The position numbers and the translations under genes were made by a program. From Sphingopyxis sp. MSC1_008 (GTDB lineage Bacteria > Pseudomonadota > Alphaproteobacteria > Sphingomonadales > Sphingomonadaceae), in the NCBI RefSeq assembly GCF_023197165.1, contig NZ_JALPRD010000002.1, positions 434,001 through 498,000 on the forward strand: a DNA stretch of 64,000 nt, read 5' to 3'. Positions 34,609 through 43,451 of this stretch are shown here, piece after piece. The notes under the pieces were generated by a model. That model was not told the origin of the DNA and did not search any database. It was given only the letters and a program-made list of their open reading frames with translations. Numbering within the stretch: the stretch's first letter is position 1; each line of letters opens with the position of its first letter.

Positions 34609-35014
34609 GCCTCAGCTTCCAAATCGGCACCGCGCCGTCGGCGGCGCCCTGATAATGTTCGGGCCAGCGCGCTAGCGCCGCCTCGACATCGGCGGCGTTG
34701 AGTTCCTTTTCGGGCGCGAACGTGTCGAAGCCGCAGCGCTTCATATAGGCGATCTGGTCGACGAGCACGTCGCCCTGCGCGCGCAGTTCGCCGGCATAGC
34801 CGGCTTCGCGGAGGATGCGCGCCGAGCTATAGCCGCGGCCGTCGCGGAACTTGGGAAAGGCGACCTCGATTAGCGCGAGCCGGTCGAGGTGCGGGATCAG
34901 CGCGCGGGCGTCCTCATCGGGTTCGAGCCGCACCGCGGTCGCGTTCGATTGCGACAGGAAGGCGTCGAGGGTGACCGCGGGTTCTTCGCCGTCGCTGTGA
35001 ATATGCTCAACCAT
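34601..35014 (-). CDS. DUF934 family protein of the sulfite-reduction operon
   Basis: 137 residues with the DUF934 core: LIEVAFPKFRDGRGYSSARILRE, GYAGELRAQGDVLVDQIAYMKRCGFDTF. DUF934 is regularly encoded between sulfite reductase and cysH in proteobacteria and probably assists the reductase, but its exact job is not established. It overlaps both neighbours by 8 bp, so translation is tightly coupled. Confidence 0.92.
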   Translation of the reverse strand: MVEHIHSDGEEPAVTLDAFLSQSNATAVRLEPDEDARALIPHLDRLALIEVAFPKFRDGRGYSSARILREAGYAGELRAQGDVLVDQIAYMKRCGFDTFAPEKELNAADVEAALARWPEHYQGAADGAVPIWKLRHG

Positions 35015-36638
35015 AGATCGCCTCCTTGAAGGGGGCCATGCCGACGCGGCGGAAGGTGTCGACGAAACGCTCGCCCTCGGTGCGCGTCGCAAGATATTTG
35101 TCGGTGACGCGTTCGATCGCATCGACGACACCATCCTCGTCGAAACCGGGGCCGGTGATCGTGCCGAGGCTGACGTCCTCCGCGCCCGATCCGCCGAGCG
35201 ACAGCTGGTAGTTTTCGGTGCCTTTGCGGTCAACGCCGAGGATGCCGATGTGGCCGGCGTGATGATGCCCGCACGCGTTGATGCAGCCCGAAATCTTGAG
35301 CTTGAGTTCGCCGAGTTCCTTCTGACGGCCGAGGTCCGAAAAGCGCGTCGCGATCTTCTGCGCGACCGGGATCGAGCGCGCGTTGGCGAGGCTGCAATAA
35401 TCGAGCCCCGGGCAGGCGATGATGTCGCTGATCAGGTCGAGGTTCGGCGTCGCAAGGCCGGCGGCGTCGAGCGCCTGCCAGACGGCGTAGAGATCACCCT
35501 TGCGGACGTGCGGCAGCACGATGTTCTGCGCATGGGTGACGCGGAGCTCGTCGTGGCTGTATTTCTCGGCAAGGTCGGCCATCAGGTCAATCTGCGCCGA
35601 GCTGGCATCGCCGGGGATGCCGCCGATAGGCTTCAGGCTGATATTGACGATCGCATGGCCCGAAACCTTGTGCTCGGCTACATTCTGGTCGACCCAGACG
35701 GCGAAATCGGGATCGCTGCGGTCGATGGCGTCGGGCGCCGAGGCGTCGAGCGGCGGCGGCGCGAACTGCGCGGCGATGCGGTCGAATTCGGCCTTCGGCG
35801 GATCGATGCCGAGCGACTTCACATGGACGAACTCTTCCTCGACCTGGCGGCGATATTCGTCGGCGCCGAGCTCGTGGATCAGGATCTTGATGCGTGCCTT
35901 GTAGATATTGTCGCGGCGGCCATAGCGGTTGTAGACGCGCAGGCACGCCTCGGCATAGCTCAGCATGTCGTCGAGCGGCACGAAATCCTTGATCAGCGGC
36001 GCGATCATCGGGGTGCGGCCCATGCCGCCGCCCACGTAAAAGGCGGCGCCATGCTGCCCGTCCTTCTCGACGATCTGGATGCCGATGTCGTGAAGGCGCA
36101 TCGCGGCGCGATCCTCGTTCGCCGCGATAACAGCGATTTTAAACTTGCGCGGCAAATAGCTGAATTCGGGGTGGAAGCTCGACCACTGGCGGAGCAGTTC
36201 GGCCCATGGGCGCGGATCGGTGATTTCGTCGGCGGCGGCGCCGGCCCACTGGTCCGAGCTGATGTTGCGGATGCAATTGCCGCTCGTCTGGATCGCATGC
36301 ATCTCGACCGAGGCGAGATCCTGGAGGATCGCGGGCGCGTCCTCGAGCTTGATCCAGTTATACTGGATATTCTGGCGCGTGGTGAAATGGCCGTAATCGC
36401 GGTCATATTTGCGCGCGATGTGCGCGAGCATGCGCATCTGGCGGCTGTCGAGCGTGCCATAGGGCACCGCGACGCGCAGCATATAGGCGTGAAGCTGGAG
36501 ATAGAGGCCGTTCATCAGCCGCAGTGGCTTGAACTGGTCCTCGGTGATTTCGCCCGCGAGACGGCGGCGCACCTGGTCCGAAAACTCGGCGACGCGGGCA
36601 TCGACCATCGCATGGTCATATTCGTCATATTTATACAT
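35007..36638 (-). CDS. nitrite/sulfite reductase hemoprotein (assimilatory sulfite reductase)
   Basis: 543 residues, ferredoxin-type nitrite/sulfite reductase. The siroheme-[4Fe-4S] ligands appear as CPGLDYC (Cx5C) and GCINAC (Cx3C). HFTTRQNIQYNW and SGNCIRNISSD are substrate/siroheme-contact blocks. With cysH and cobA in the operon, sulfite rather than nitrite is the likely substrate. It has no N-terminal flavodoxin or FAD module and so depends on a separate electron donor, perhaps ferredoxin. Confidence 0.95.
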   Translation of the reverse strand: MYKYDEYDHAMVDARVAEFSDQVRRRLAGEITEDQFKPLRLMNGLYLQLHAYMLRVAVPYGTLDSRQMRMLAHIARKYDRDYGHFTTRQNIQYNWIKLEDAPAILQDLASVEMHAIQTSGNCIRNISSDQWAGAAADEITDPRPWAELLRQWSSFHPEFSYLPRKFKIAVIAANEDRAAMRLHDIGIQIVEKDGQHGAAFYVGGGMGRTPMIAPLIKDFVPLDDMLSYAEACLRVYNRYGRRDNIYKARIKILIHELGADEYRRQVEEEFVHVKSLGIDPPKAEFDRIAAQFAPPPLDASAPDAIDRSDPDFAVWVDQNVAEHKVSGHAIVNISLKPIGGIPGDASSAQIDLMADLAEKYSHDELRVTHAQNIVLPHVRKGDLYAVWQALDAAGLATPNLDLISDIIACPGLDYCSLANARSIPVAQKIATRFSDLGRQKELGELKLKISGCINACGHHHAGHIGILGVDRKGTENYQLSLGGSGAEDVSLGTITGPGFDEDGVVDAIERVTDKYLATRTEGERFVDTFRRVGMAPFKEAIYG

Positions 36639-36639
36639 G

Positions 36640-36936
36640 TCAGATCACCCAGTCGCCGGCCGCGGGATCGGCGGGTTTCAATGTCAGGTCGGGGCGCACG
36701 GTCGGCCCCAAGGCGCGGATACGGTCCTTGATGTGCGCGGGGCGCGGGCCGTCGGCGGTTGCCTCGCCGTTGATGATATAGGGGGCGTTGACGCGGCGCG
36801 CGCCTTCCTCGGCGGCAAGGATCGCCTCGCCGGCCTCGCCGACGTCGGCGGCGTCCTCGATATGCAGCGACCAGTCGGCGCCGGTCCACCAGGTGACAAA
36901 TCCTGTCTTCAGGTCGTTGCCCGTGAGCAGCTTCAT
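36640..36936 (-). CDS. DUF2849 family protein
   Basis: 98 residues that fit DUF2849: KLLTGNDLKTGFVTWWTG, then an alpha-beta core, and a C-terminal tail. It is a small cytoplasmic protein found between cobA-type methyltransferase and sulfite reductase genes in alphaproteobacteria. Its stop is 1 bp from the reductase start, and its ATG overlaps the cobA stop by 4 bp. A role in siroheme or sulfite reductase maturation is plausible but unproven. Confidence 0.9.
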   Translation of the reverse strand: MKLLTGNDLKTGFVTWWTGADWSLHIEDAADVGEAGEAILAAEEGARRVNAPYIINGEATADGPRPAHIKDRIRALGPTVRPDLTLKPADPAAGDWVI

Positions 36937-37721
36937 GTGAAATCCCTTATTTGAGCGGCGACGCCCGGCGCGCCGAGGCAGTCGAGCGCGTCGGCGCGCG
37001 CCGCAACCTTGCCGACGATGATCAGCGATGGGCTTTGAACTTTTTCGCGGACGACAAGGTCGCCGAGATCGGTGAGCAGGGTGCGCAGGACGCGCGCATC
37101 GGCGGTGGTGCCGCGTTCGATGACCGCGACGGGCAGATCGGGCGAAACGCCGTCGGCGATCAGCTTGTCGGCGATCGCCGATGCGGTTGCGAGGCCCATG
37201 TAGATGACAAGCGTGCGGCCATGGCCCGCGAGGCCCGACCAGTCCTGATCGGTCAGATCCTTGCACTGGCCGGCAACGAAGCTGACCGCGCTCGCATCCT
37301 CGCGGTGGGTGAGGGGGAGGCCCGCCTGCGCGGCGCAACCCGCGGCAGCGGTGATGCCGGGCACGACTTCGCAGGCGACGCCGGCTTCGCGCGCGGCGTC
37401 GAGTTCCTCGCCGCCGCGGCCGAAAATGAACGGATCGCCGCCCTTGAGGCGCACGACCTGCTTGCCCGAGATGGTTTCGCGGACGAGCAGTTCGTTGATC
37501 AGTTCCTGCTTCATCGTGTGGCGGCTGCGCTGCTTGGCGACGCTGATCCGCTCCACATGCGGCGGAATCAGTGTGAGCACGCCTTCGCCGACGAGCCCGT
37601 CATGGACGACGAGATCGGCGCTTTCGAGCAGCCGCGCGGCACGCAGCGTGAGCAGGTCGGGGTCACCGGGACCAGCGCCGACGAGCCAGAGCTTGCCAAC
37701 AGGAGGGAGAGTCTTTTCCAT
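36933..37721 (-). CDS. cobA: uroporphyrinogen-III C-methyltransferase (siroheme branch)
   Basis: 262 residues with the SUMT blocks: VGAGPGDPDLLTLRA, VVRLKGGDPFIFGRGGEE, VPGITAAAGCAAQAGLPLTHRE and the C-terminal SPSLIIVGKV. It makes precorrin-2 from uroporphyrinogen III for siroheme. It lacks the N-terminal CysG dehydrogenase/chelatase domain, so those steps are encoded elsewhere. The start is uncertain: ATG 37721 gives the usual N-terminus, ATG 37751 adds 10 residues. It is the first gene of the sulfite-reduction operon. Confidence 0.94.
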   Translation of the reverse strand: MEKTLPPVGKLWLVGAGPGDPDLLTLRAARLLESADLVVHDGLVGEGVLTLIPPHVERISVAKQRSRHTMKQELINELLVRETISGKQVVRLKGGDPFIFGRGGEELDAAREAGVACEVVPGITAAAGCAAQAGLPLTHREDASAVSFVAGQCKDLTDQDWSGLAGHGRTLVIYMGLATASAIADKLIADGVSPDLPVAVIERGTTADARVLRTLLTDLGDLVVREKVQSPSLIIVGKVAARADALDCLGAPGVAAQIRDFT

Positions 37722-37805
37722 GCACCGTAGATGGTCGTCCGGCTCCCGCATGGCAAAGCAGGCTTTTTTGACACCGGTGAAGGTAAAATTTGAGTGTGCC
37801 TTCTT

Positions 37806-37878
37806 CGTCACCCCGGACTTGATCCGGGGGCCGTGCTTTCATCCCCGCAATGGATGCCGGATCAAGTCCGGCATGACG
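37806..37878. repeat. inverted repeat of the CCGGACTTGATCCGG type
   Basis: Arms CGTCACCCCGGACTTGATCC and GGATCAAGTCCGGCATGACG flank a short spacer; each arm also holds an internal palindrome CCGGACTTGATCCGG. It lies between two same-strand genes (astD-like and cobA). This is a well-known kind of dispersed intergenic repeat in sphingomonads and other alphaproteobacteria, seen as stem-loops. Confidence 0.7.
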
Positions 37879-37885
37879 AAAGAGC

Positions 37886-39331
37886 CTAGTTGTAGTTCTT
37901 GAGCACCAGCTGCGAGCCTTCGGGGTCGCGCAGCCCGACGCCGATCGAGGCGCGCATCGCATCGCTTTCGGCCGACGCTACCGGATAGGCGCAATAGTCG
38001 GCGGCGTAGAAGGCGCTGGGCCGATGATTGCCCGACAGGCCGATCCCGCCGAACGGCGCGGCCGATGAGGCGCCGTTGGTCGGCCGGTTCCAGTTGATCA
38101 CGCCCGAGCGCGCATTCGCCCAGAACTGGTCGTAAAGCTGGGGTGTGCCGCCGATCAGCGACGCCGACAGGCCGAAGGCGGTGTTGTTCGCTTCGGCGAT
38201 CGCGGCCTCGAAACTGTCGACGCGGATGACTTGCAGCAATGGGCCGAACAGCTCGATATCGGGGCGCTCGGGCATCGCGGTGACGTCGATGATGCCGGGC
38301 GTCAGGAAGGGGCGGCCCGCGACCGGGCGCGTCGTGTGGCGGATGACCTTGCCGCCGTTCGACATCAGGATCAGGAAGCTTTCGGTCAGGCCGTCGGCGG
38401 CTTCGTTATCGATCACCGGTCCCATATAGGGCGCGGGATCGGCGTGCGGATGATCGACGATCAGCCGGTTGGCGAGGCCGCAAACCTCCTCGATCAGCGC
38501 GTCGGCAAGGCTGTCGCGGACAATCAGCCGCCGCGCGTTGCTGCACCGCTGTCCGGCGCTGAGGAAGGCCGACTGGACGACGATGATCGCCGCGGTGCGT
38601 ATGTCGGCGGTGTCCCACACGACGATCGGGTTGTTGCCGCCCATTTCGAGCGCGAGCATCTTGCCCGGCTGGCCCGCGAACTGACGGTTGAGCGCGAGCC
38701 CGGTGCGCGCCGAGCCGGTGAAGAGCAATCCGTCGATGCCCTCGTGCCCGGCGAGCGCCTTGCCCGTTTCGGGGCCGCCGACGACGAGGCGGAGCACTTC
38801 CTGCGGCACCCCGGCGCTGTGAAAGAGTTCGACGAGCTTGGCGCCCACCGCGGGGGTCTTTTCGGACGGTTTGAACAGCACCGAATTGCCGGCGATCAGC
38901 GCGGGGACGATATGCCCGTTCGGCAGGTGCGCGGGGAAATTATAGGGACCGAGCACCGCGAGCGCGCCGTGCGGCTTGTGCCGCACGGCATTGCGCAGCC
39001 CCATCGCACCCTCGATGCGGCGGTTGGGGGTGCGCTCGCCATAGGCTTTGACCGAAATATCGACCTTGTTACAGACCGATTCGACCTCGGTGCGCGCTTC
39101 CCACAGCGGCTTTCCGGTTTCGCGCGCGATCAGGTCGGCGAACGCCTCGCCCTCGGCCTTCACGCGGTCGACGAAACGGCGCAGCGTTTCGGTGCGGAAG
39201 GATACGGGCTTTGCGGCCCATTCGGGCCAGGCACCGCGCGCGATCGCGACTTCGTCGTCGATATTGCTGACCGGACCGCGCCAGAGCTCTTCACCGGTTG
39301 CGGGTTCGAATGAAATCAATGTCTCGCTCAT
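37886..39331 (-). CDS. astD: succinylglutamate-semialdehyde dehydrogenase-like (AstD family)
   Basis: 481 residues, aldehyde dehydrogenase superfamily. GPYNFPAHLPNGH, the Glu in ALEMGGNNP and the Cys in SAGQRCSNARR are the NAD-binding and catalytic sites, and the overall sequence matches AstD (e.g. FEPATGEELWRG). It oxidises N-succinylglutamate semialdehyde in the arginine succinyltransferase pathway. No astA, astB, astC or astE is in the window, so it is isolated here. ATG 39331 is used; a longer N-terminus is not supported. Confidence 0.85.
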   Translation of the reverse strand: MSETLISFEPATGEELWRGPVSNIDDEVAIARGAWPEWAAKPVSFRTETLRRFVDRVKAEGEAFADLIARETGKPLWEARTEVESVCNKVDISVKAYGERTPNRRIEGAMGLRNAVRHKPHGALAVLGPYNFPAHLPNGHIVPALIAGNSVLFKPSEKTPAVGAKLVELFHSAGVPQEVLRLVVGGPETGKALAGHEGIDGLLFTGSARTGLALNRQFAGQPGKMLALEMGGNNPIVVWDTADIRTAAIIVVQSAFLSAGQRCSNARRLIVRDSLADALIEEVCGLANRLIVDHPHADPAPYMGPVIDNEAADGLTESFLILMSNGGKVIRHTTRPVAGRPFLTPGIIDVTAMPERPDIELFGPLLQVIRVDSFEAAIAEANNTAFGLSASLIGGTPQLYDQFWANARSGVINWNRPTNGASSAAPFGGIGLSGNHRPSAFYAADYCAYPVASAESDAMRASIGVGLRDPEGSQLVLKNYN

Positions 39332-39486
39332 GGTCGCAGGGGTCTTATCGGTGAAAGCGGGCGGCGGCAACCTGTGGCAGCGGCATGTGACGGATTGCTT
39401 GCGCCGCGCGGCACGGTTGGCGATAGACGCTTGCATGAGTCCCGCTAGCGGGGACCAGCAAACGCCGAACAAGGGGACGTGCCATA

Positions 39487-40392
39487 TTGGCCGAGCACGA
39501 TGCAAAGCAGGATGGGCACCGCGACTGGTCGGACCAATATTGGTGGTCGTCCGACGGTGTCCGGCTGCATGCGCGCGTCTATGCGGGGCCGGAGGGCAGC
39601 GAAAACGCGCCGCCCGCGCTGTGCATGCCGGGCCTCGCGCGCAATGCCCGCGATTTCGAGGCGCTGGCGCCGCATGTCGCGCAATATCGCAAGGTCATCG
39701 TGATCGAGTTTCGCGGGCGCGGCGAAAGCGCCTTTGCCAAGGATCCGATGACTTACGTGCCGCTGACCTATGTGCAGGACGTCGTCGCGATGCTGGGCGA
39801 GCTGGGCATCGAGCGCTTTGCGGCGATCGGCACCTCGCTCGGCGGGCTGGTCGCGATGCTGCTCGCGGCGGCGCTGCCGGGGCGGCTCGTCGGCGCGGTG
39901 CTCAATGACGTCGGCCCTGAACTCCAGACCGCCGGGCTGGAGCGGATCCGCGACTATATCGGCGCGGGCGGCAGCCAGCCGACCTGGATGCACGCCGCGC
40001 GCGCTTTCGCCGAACTCAATGGCGCGGTCTATCCGGGATATGAAATCCACGACTGGCTGCGGCTGACCAAGCGCACGCACCGGCTGACCGCCGAAGGCCG
40101 CATCGTCACCGATTATGACAAGCAGATCGCGGCGCCGCTACGTGTCCCGGGAGGCGGCGATGCCGCGATGGACCTGTGGCCGGTGTACCGCGCGCTCGGC
40201 GATGTTCCGCTGTTGATCCTGCGCGGCGAATTGTCGGATATTCTTGCGCGGTCGGCGGGCGAGAAGATGGTCGCCGAGCTTCCGCGTGCGCGGCTGGTCG
40301 AGGTCCCCGCGGTCGGACATGCGCCGACGATGGACGAAGCCGAAGCGCGGGCGGCAATCGATGCGTGGGTAGCCGAGCTGCCCGCCGCGTGA
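39487..40392 (+). CDS. alpha/beta hydrolase
   Basis: About 301 residues. The nucleophile Ser is in GTSLGGLVAM, the oxyanion region near CMPGLARNARDFEALAPHVA, and the catalytic His in VGHAPTM. It would hydrolyse an ester, lactone or related bond; substrate unknown. The start is TTG 39487, with AAGGGG about 10 nt upstream, because no in-frame ATG exists before residue 48. The stop overlaps the downstream glycosyltransferase GTG by 4 bp. Confidence 0.85.
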   Translation: MAEHDAKQDGHRDWSDQYWWSSDGVRLHARVYAGPEGSENAPPALCMPGLARNARDFEALAPHVAQYRKVIVIEFRGRGESAFAKDPMTYVPLTYVQDVVAMLGELGIERFAAIGTSLGGLVAMLLAAALPGRLVGAVLNDVGPELQTAGLERIRDYIGAGGSQPTWMHAARAFAELNGAVYPGYEIHDWLRLTKRTHRLTAEGRIVTDYDKQIAAPLRVPGGGDAAMDLWPVYRALGDVPLLILRGELSDILARSAGEKMVAELPRARLVEVPAVGHAPTMDEAEARAAIDAWVAELPAA

Positions 40393-41531
40393 CCGGCAGC
40401 CGTCCCGTTCGTCTGCTCCATCTCCATTCGAGCTTCTCGCTCGGCGGCAAGGAGGCGCGCGCCGTCCGGCTGATGAATTTGATGGGCGCACGCGCACGCC
40501 ATACCATCCTGTCGGCGGTGCCTGACGCTTTGGGCGCGCGCGAGGCGATCGATCCGAAGGTCGACGTCGCTTTTCCGACCGATGCGCCGCCGTTGCACGG
40601 CAAACCCGGACCGGCGCGCTACCGCGACCTTGCGCGATATATGCAGCAATTCGATCTGATCCTCAGCTATAATTGGGGGGCGATGGACGGGGTGATGGCG
40701 CATCGCATCATGGCGCCTTTTCGCGACCTGCCGCCGCTGATCCATCACGAGGACGGCTTCAACGAGGATGAGAGCGTCCGGCGCAACTGGAAGCGGAGCG
40801 GCTTTCGCCGCCTCGCGCTGCCGACCGCCGAAGCGCTGGTCGTGCCCTCGGCGCTGCTCGAGCGGATCGCGGCGGATGAGTGGGGCGCACGGCGGCGCAC
40901 GGTGCTGATCCGCAACGGGATCGACGTCGCGGCCTATGCCGCCGGGCCGTCGGTCGCGATCCCGGGGCTCGAACGCCGCGAGGGCGAGGTGGTGATCGGC
41001 ACCGTCGCCGGGCTGCGCAAGGTCAAGGATTTGCCGCGGCTCGTCCGCGCCGCCGCGACGCTGCCCGCAAATGTCCGGCTGGTCATCGTCGGCGAAGGGC
41101 CCGAACGCGCGGCGATTGCGGCCGAAGCGGCGGCTTGCGGGATGGGCGAGCGGCTGGTGATGCCGGGCTTCATGGCCGGACCCGCGCGCTGGATCGGGCA
41201 TTTCGACTTGCTCGCGCTGTCGTCGCAAAGCGAACAGGCGCCGATCGCGGTGATCGAGGCGATGGCGGCGGGGTTGCCGGTGGTCAGCCCCGATGTCGGC
41301 GATGTTGCGGCGATGGTATCGGCGGAAAATCGCCGCTTCATCGCGGCGGACGAGGCCGGGTTCCGCGCGGCGCTGGTCGAACTCGCGGGCGACGCAATGC
41401 TGCGTGCGCAGGTTGGCGCGGCGAACCGGCGCATCGCTGCCGAACGGTTCGACGAATCTACCATGGTCGCAGCTTATGAAAATCTCTATGGTCGGGCGCT
41501 TGCAGGACGCCGCCTTTTCTCCGGGGATTAG
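40389..41531 (+). CDS. GT4-type glycosyltransferase
   Basis: 380 residues in the GT-B fold. The N-terminal half starts with LLHLHSSFSLGGKEARAVRLMNL, and the C-terminal donor domain has VVIGTVAGLRKVKDLPRLVRA, LVIVGEGPER and the EX7E-like SSQSEQAPIAVIEAMAAGLPVVSPDVGDVA. It should transfer a sugar to a lipid or polysaccharide at the inner membrane's cytoplasmic face. GTG 40389 overlaps the hydrolase stop (GTGA). Acceptor unknown. Confidence 0.88.
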   Translation: MTGSRPVRLLHLHSSFSLGGKEARAVRLMNLMGARARHTILSAVPDALGAREAIDPKVDVAFPTDAPPLHGKPGPARYRDLARYMQQFDLILSYNWGAMDGVMAHRIMAPFRDLPPLIHHEDGFNEDESVRRNWKRSGFRRLALPTAEALVVPSALLERIAADEWGARRRTVLIRNGIDVAAYAAGPSVAIPGLERREGEVVIGTVAGLRKVKDLPRLVRAAATLPANVRLVIVGEGPERAAIAAEAAACGMGERLVMPGFMAGPARWIGHFDLLALSSQSEQAPIAVIEAMAAGLPVVSPDVGDVAAMVSAENRRFIAADEAGFRAALVELAGDAMLRAQVGAANRRIAAERFDESTMVAAYENLYGRALAGRRLFSGD

Positions 41532-41556
41532 GCGGCGCGCCCATTGACTTTCATAG

Positions 41557-41579
41557 CCGTGTTCCGCTTACGGAAACGG
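41557..41579. promoter_or_regulatory. imperfect palindrome before the flavin oxidoreductase gene
   Basis: CCGTGTTCCG-CTTA-CGGAAACGG is an inverted repeat with one unpaired base, 51 bp upstream of ATG 41631. A TTGACT -35-like hexamer lies just before it at 41544-41549. It could be an operator or a terminator for the preceding glycosyltransferase gene; no U-tract is present, so an operator is slightly favoured. Confidence 0.35.
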
Positions 41580-41630
41580 CCAAGGGGGCCGGTCCGCGGG
41601 ACGCGACCGGTGGAGAGAAAGAGATTTAGA

Positions 41631-43034
41631 ATGTTCAAAGGTTTGAAGCCCATCCTTTACGGCGGACGCGAAGTCTGGCCGCTGGTCGAGGGTGGAAAAG
41701 GTGTTTCGGCGACCAACCATATGTCGAGCGGTGCATGGGCCGCCGCCGGCGGGATCGGCACCGTGTCGGCGGTCAACGCCGACAGCTATGACGCCGAAGG
41801 CAAGATCATTCCGCAGGTCTATCACGCGCTGACGCGCAAGGAACGCCACGAAGAGCTGATCCAATATGGCATCGACGGCGCGGTCGCGCAGGTCGAGCGT
41901 GCGTATGAGGTGTCGGGCGGCAAGGGCGCGATCAACATCAACGTGCTTTGGGAAATGGGCGGCGCGCAGCAGATTCTCGAAGGCGTGCTCGCGCGGACCA
42001 AGGGGATGGTCGCGGGCGTCACGTGCGGTGCGGGCATGCCGTACAAGCTCAGCGAAATCGCCGAGCGCCACAATGTGATGTATCTGCCGATCATCAGCTC
42101 GGCGCGCGCCTTTCGCGCGCTGTGGAAGCGGGCGTATCACAAGGTCCCGCATCTTCTGGGCGCGGTGGTTTATGAAGATCCATGGCTCGCCGGCGGTCAT
42201 AACGGCCTGTCGAACGCCGAAGATCCGCTGGTGCCGCAAGATCCCTATCCGCGCGTCGCCGCGGTGCGCGAGACGATGCGCGCCGAGGGGATTGCCGACA
42301 GCGTGCCGATCGTGATGGCGGGCGGCGTCTGGTATCTGCGCGACTGGGAAAACTGGATCGAGAATCCCGAACTCGGCCAGATCGTCTTCCAATATGGCAC
42401 GCGGCCGCTTTTGACCGAGGAAAGCCCGATCCCGCAGGCGTGGAAGGATCGCCTCCGCACGCTCGACGACGGCGACGTGCTGCTCCACCGTTTTTCGCCG
42501 ACGGGCTTTTATTCCAGCGCGGTGCGCACGCCGTTCCTGCGCGACCTCGAAGCGCGCTCGGAACGCCAGATCCCCTATTCGAAGCAGGAAGCCGGCGATC
42601 ATATCGTCCAGCTCGATGTCGGGGTGAAGGGCAAGAATTTCTGGGTCACCCCGCACGACCGCGCGCGGGCGCGCGACTGGTTCGCCGAGGGCTATACCGA
42701 GGCGCTGAAGACGCCCGACAATACGGTCGTGTTCGTGACCGAAGCCGACAAGGCGGTGATCCGCAGGGACCAGACCGATTGCATGGGCTGCCTGTCGCAC
42801 TGCGGTTTTTCGTCGTGGAAGGACCATGATGATTACACCACCGGCTACCTCGCCGATCCGCGCAGCTTCTGCATCCAGAAGACGCTGCAGGACATCGCGC
42901 ACGGCGGCGATCCCGAACAAAATCTGATGTTTGCGGGCCATGCCGCCTTCAATTTCAAGACCGATCCCTTTTACTCGAACAATTTCACCCCGACGGTGAA
43001 GCAGCTCGTCGACCGGATTTTGACGGGGGATTGA
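41631..43034 (+). CDS. nitronate monooxygenase-like NAD(P)H-dependent flavin oxidoreductase
   Basis: 467 residues, longer than classic nitronate monooxygenases (about 320-360). The TIM-barrel FMN site is seen in AGVTCGAGMPYKLSEIAE, PIVMAGGVWYLRDWENW and FQYGTRPLLTEESP. An additional C-terminal part has a Cys cluster DCMGCLSHC (Cys384, Cys387, Cys391) with Cys414 further on. Cys at such spacing could bind a metal or Fe-S cluster, but that is only a suggestion. The reaction is likely flavin-dependent oxidation of a nitronate or a related 2-enoyl substrate. Confidence 0.85.
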   Translation: MFKGLKPILYGGREVWPLVEGGKGVSATNHMSSGAWAAAGGIGTVSAVNADSYDAEGKIIPQVYHALTRKERHEELIQYGIDGAVAQVERAYEVSGGKGAININVLWEMGGAQQILEGVLARTKGMVAGVTCGAGMPYKLSEIAERHNVMYLPIISSARAFRALWKRAYHKVPHLLGAVVYEDPWLAGGHNGLSNAEDPLVPQDPYPRVAAVRETMRAEGIADSVPIVMAGGVWYLRDWENWIENPELGQIVFQYGTRPLLTEESPIPQAWKDRLRTLDDGDVLLHRFSPTGFYSSAVRTPFLRDLEARSERQIPYSKQEAGDHIVQLDVGVKGKNFWVTPHDRARARDWFAEGYTEALKTPDNTVVFVTEADKAVIRRDQTDCMGCLSHCGFSSWKDHDDYTTGYLADPRSFCIQKTLQDIAHGGDPEQNLMFAGHAAFNFKTDPFYSNNFTPTVKQLVDRILTGD

Positions 43035-43077
43035 GGAGGTTCGCGCCGCCTTTGCGAGAATGGATGGACATGGTTGC

Positions 43078-43401
43078 ATGACGCACATCTGGCGAATGGC
43101 GGCGGTTGCCGCGGCGCTGACCCTCGGGACCCTCGGTGCGGGCGGCGCGCTTGCCGAAACCCCTGCCGAGCCTGCCTGGCGCAACTATGAACTGCTCCGC
43201 AGTGGCGCCAAGTCGCTGCGCGATCTCAGCGATGCCGAGCGGCGCGAGCTGGCTGCTCTCGAGCTATTGATGCGGGACGGCGATAGCGTGGACCGGCGAA
43301 CGCCGCGGCAACGCTGCATCGATGAAGAGGTCGCGCGTGAAGGGAAGCCGCCGAGCGAACTCGCGATGCGGGTGATCGACCTCAAGTGCAGCCAACGCTA
43401 A
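43078..43401 (+). CDS. hypothetical exported protein, 107 aa
   Basis: 107 residues with a signal peptide (about 1-25, ending GGALAE). The mature part is charged and helical, with two Cys (RQRCIDEE and LKCSQR) that may pair in the periplasm. An upstream in-frame ATG at 43060 is possible. The gene starts 43 bp after the flavin oxidoreductase stop and could be cotranscribed. No domain is recognised. Confidence 0.6.
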   Translation: MTHIWRMAAVAAALTLGTLGAGGALAETPAEPAWRNYELLRSGAKSLRDLSDAERRELAALELLMRDGDSVDRRTPRQRCIDEEVAREGKPPSELAMRVIDLKCSQR

Positions 43402-43451
43402 CTCCCCCGATGCCGTAGCGATCGGCAACGCGATTTTGAATGGGAGCGCTG

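Noticed and set aside
41544-41572. TTGACT plus a -10-like box as a sigma-70 promoter
   Set aside because: No acceptable -10 hexamer at 16-18 bp; reported only as context of the palindrome.
41568-43184. 538-codon minus-strand frame opposite the flavin oxidoreductase
   Set aside because: Shadow frame; the plus-strand protein has the FMN-binding blocks.
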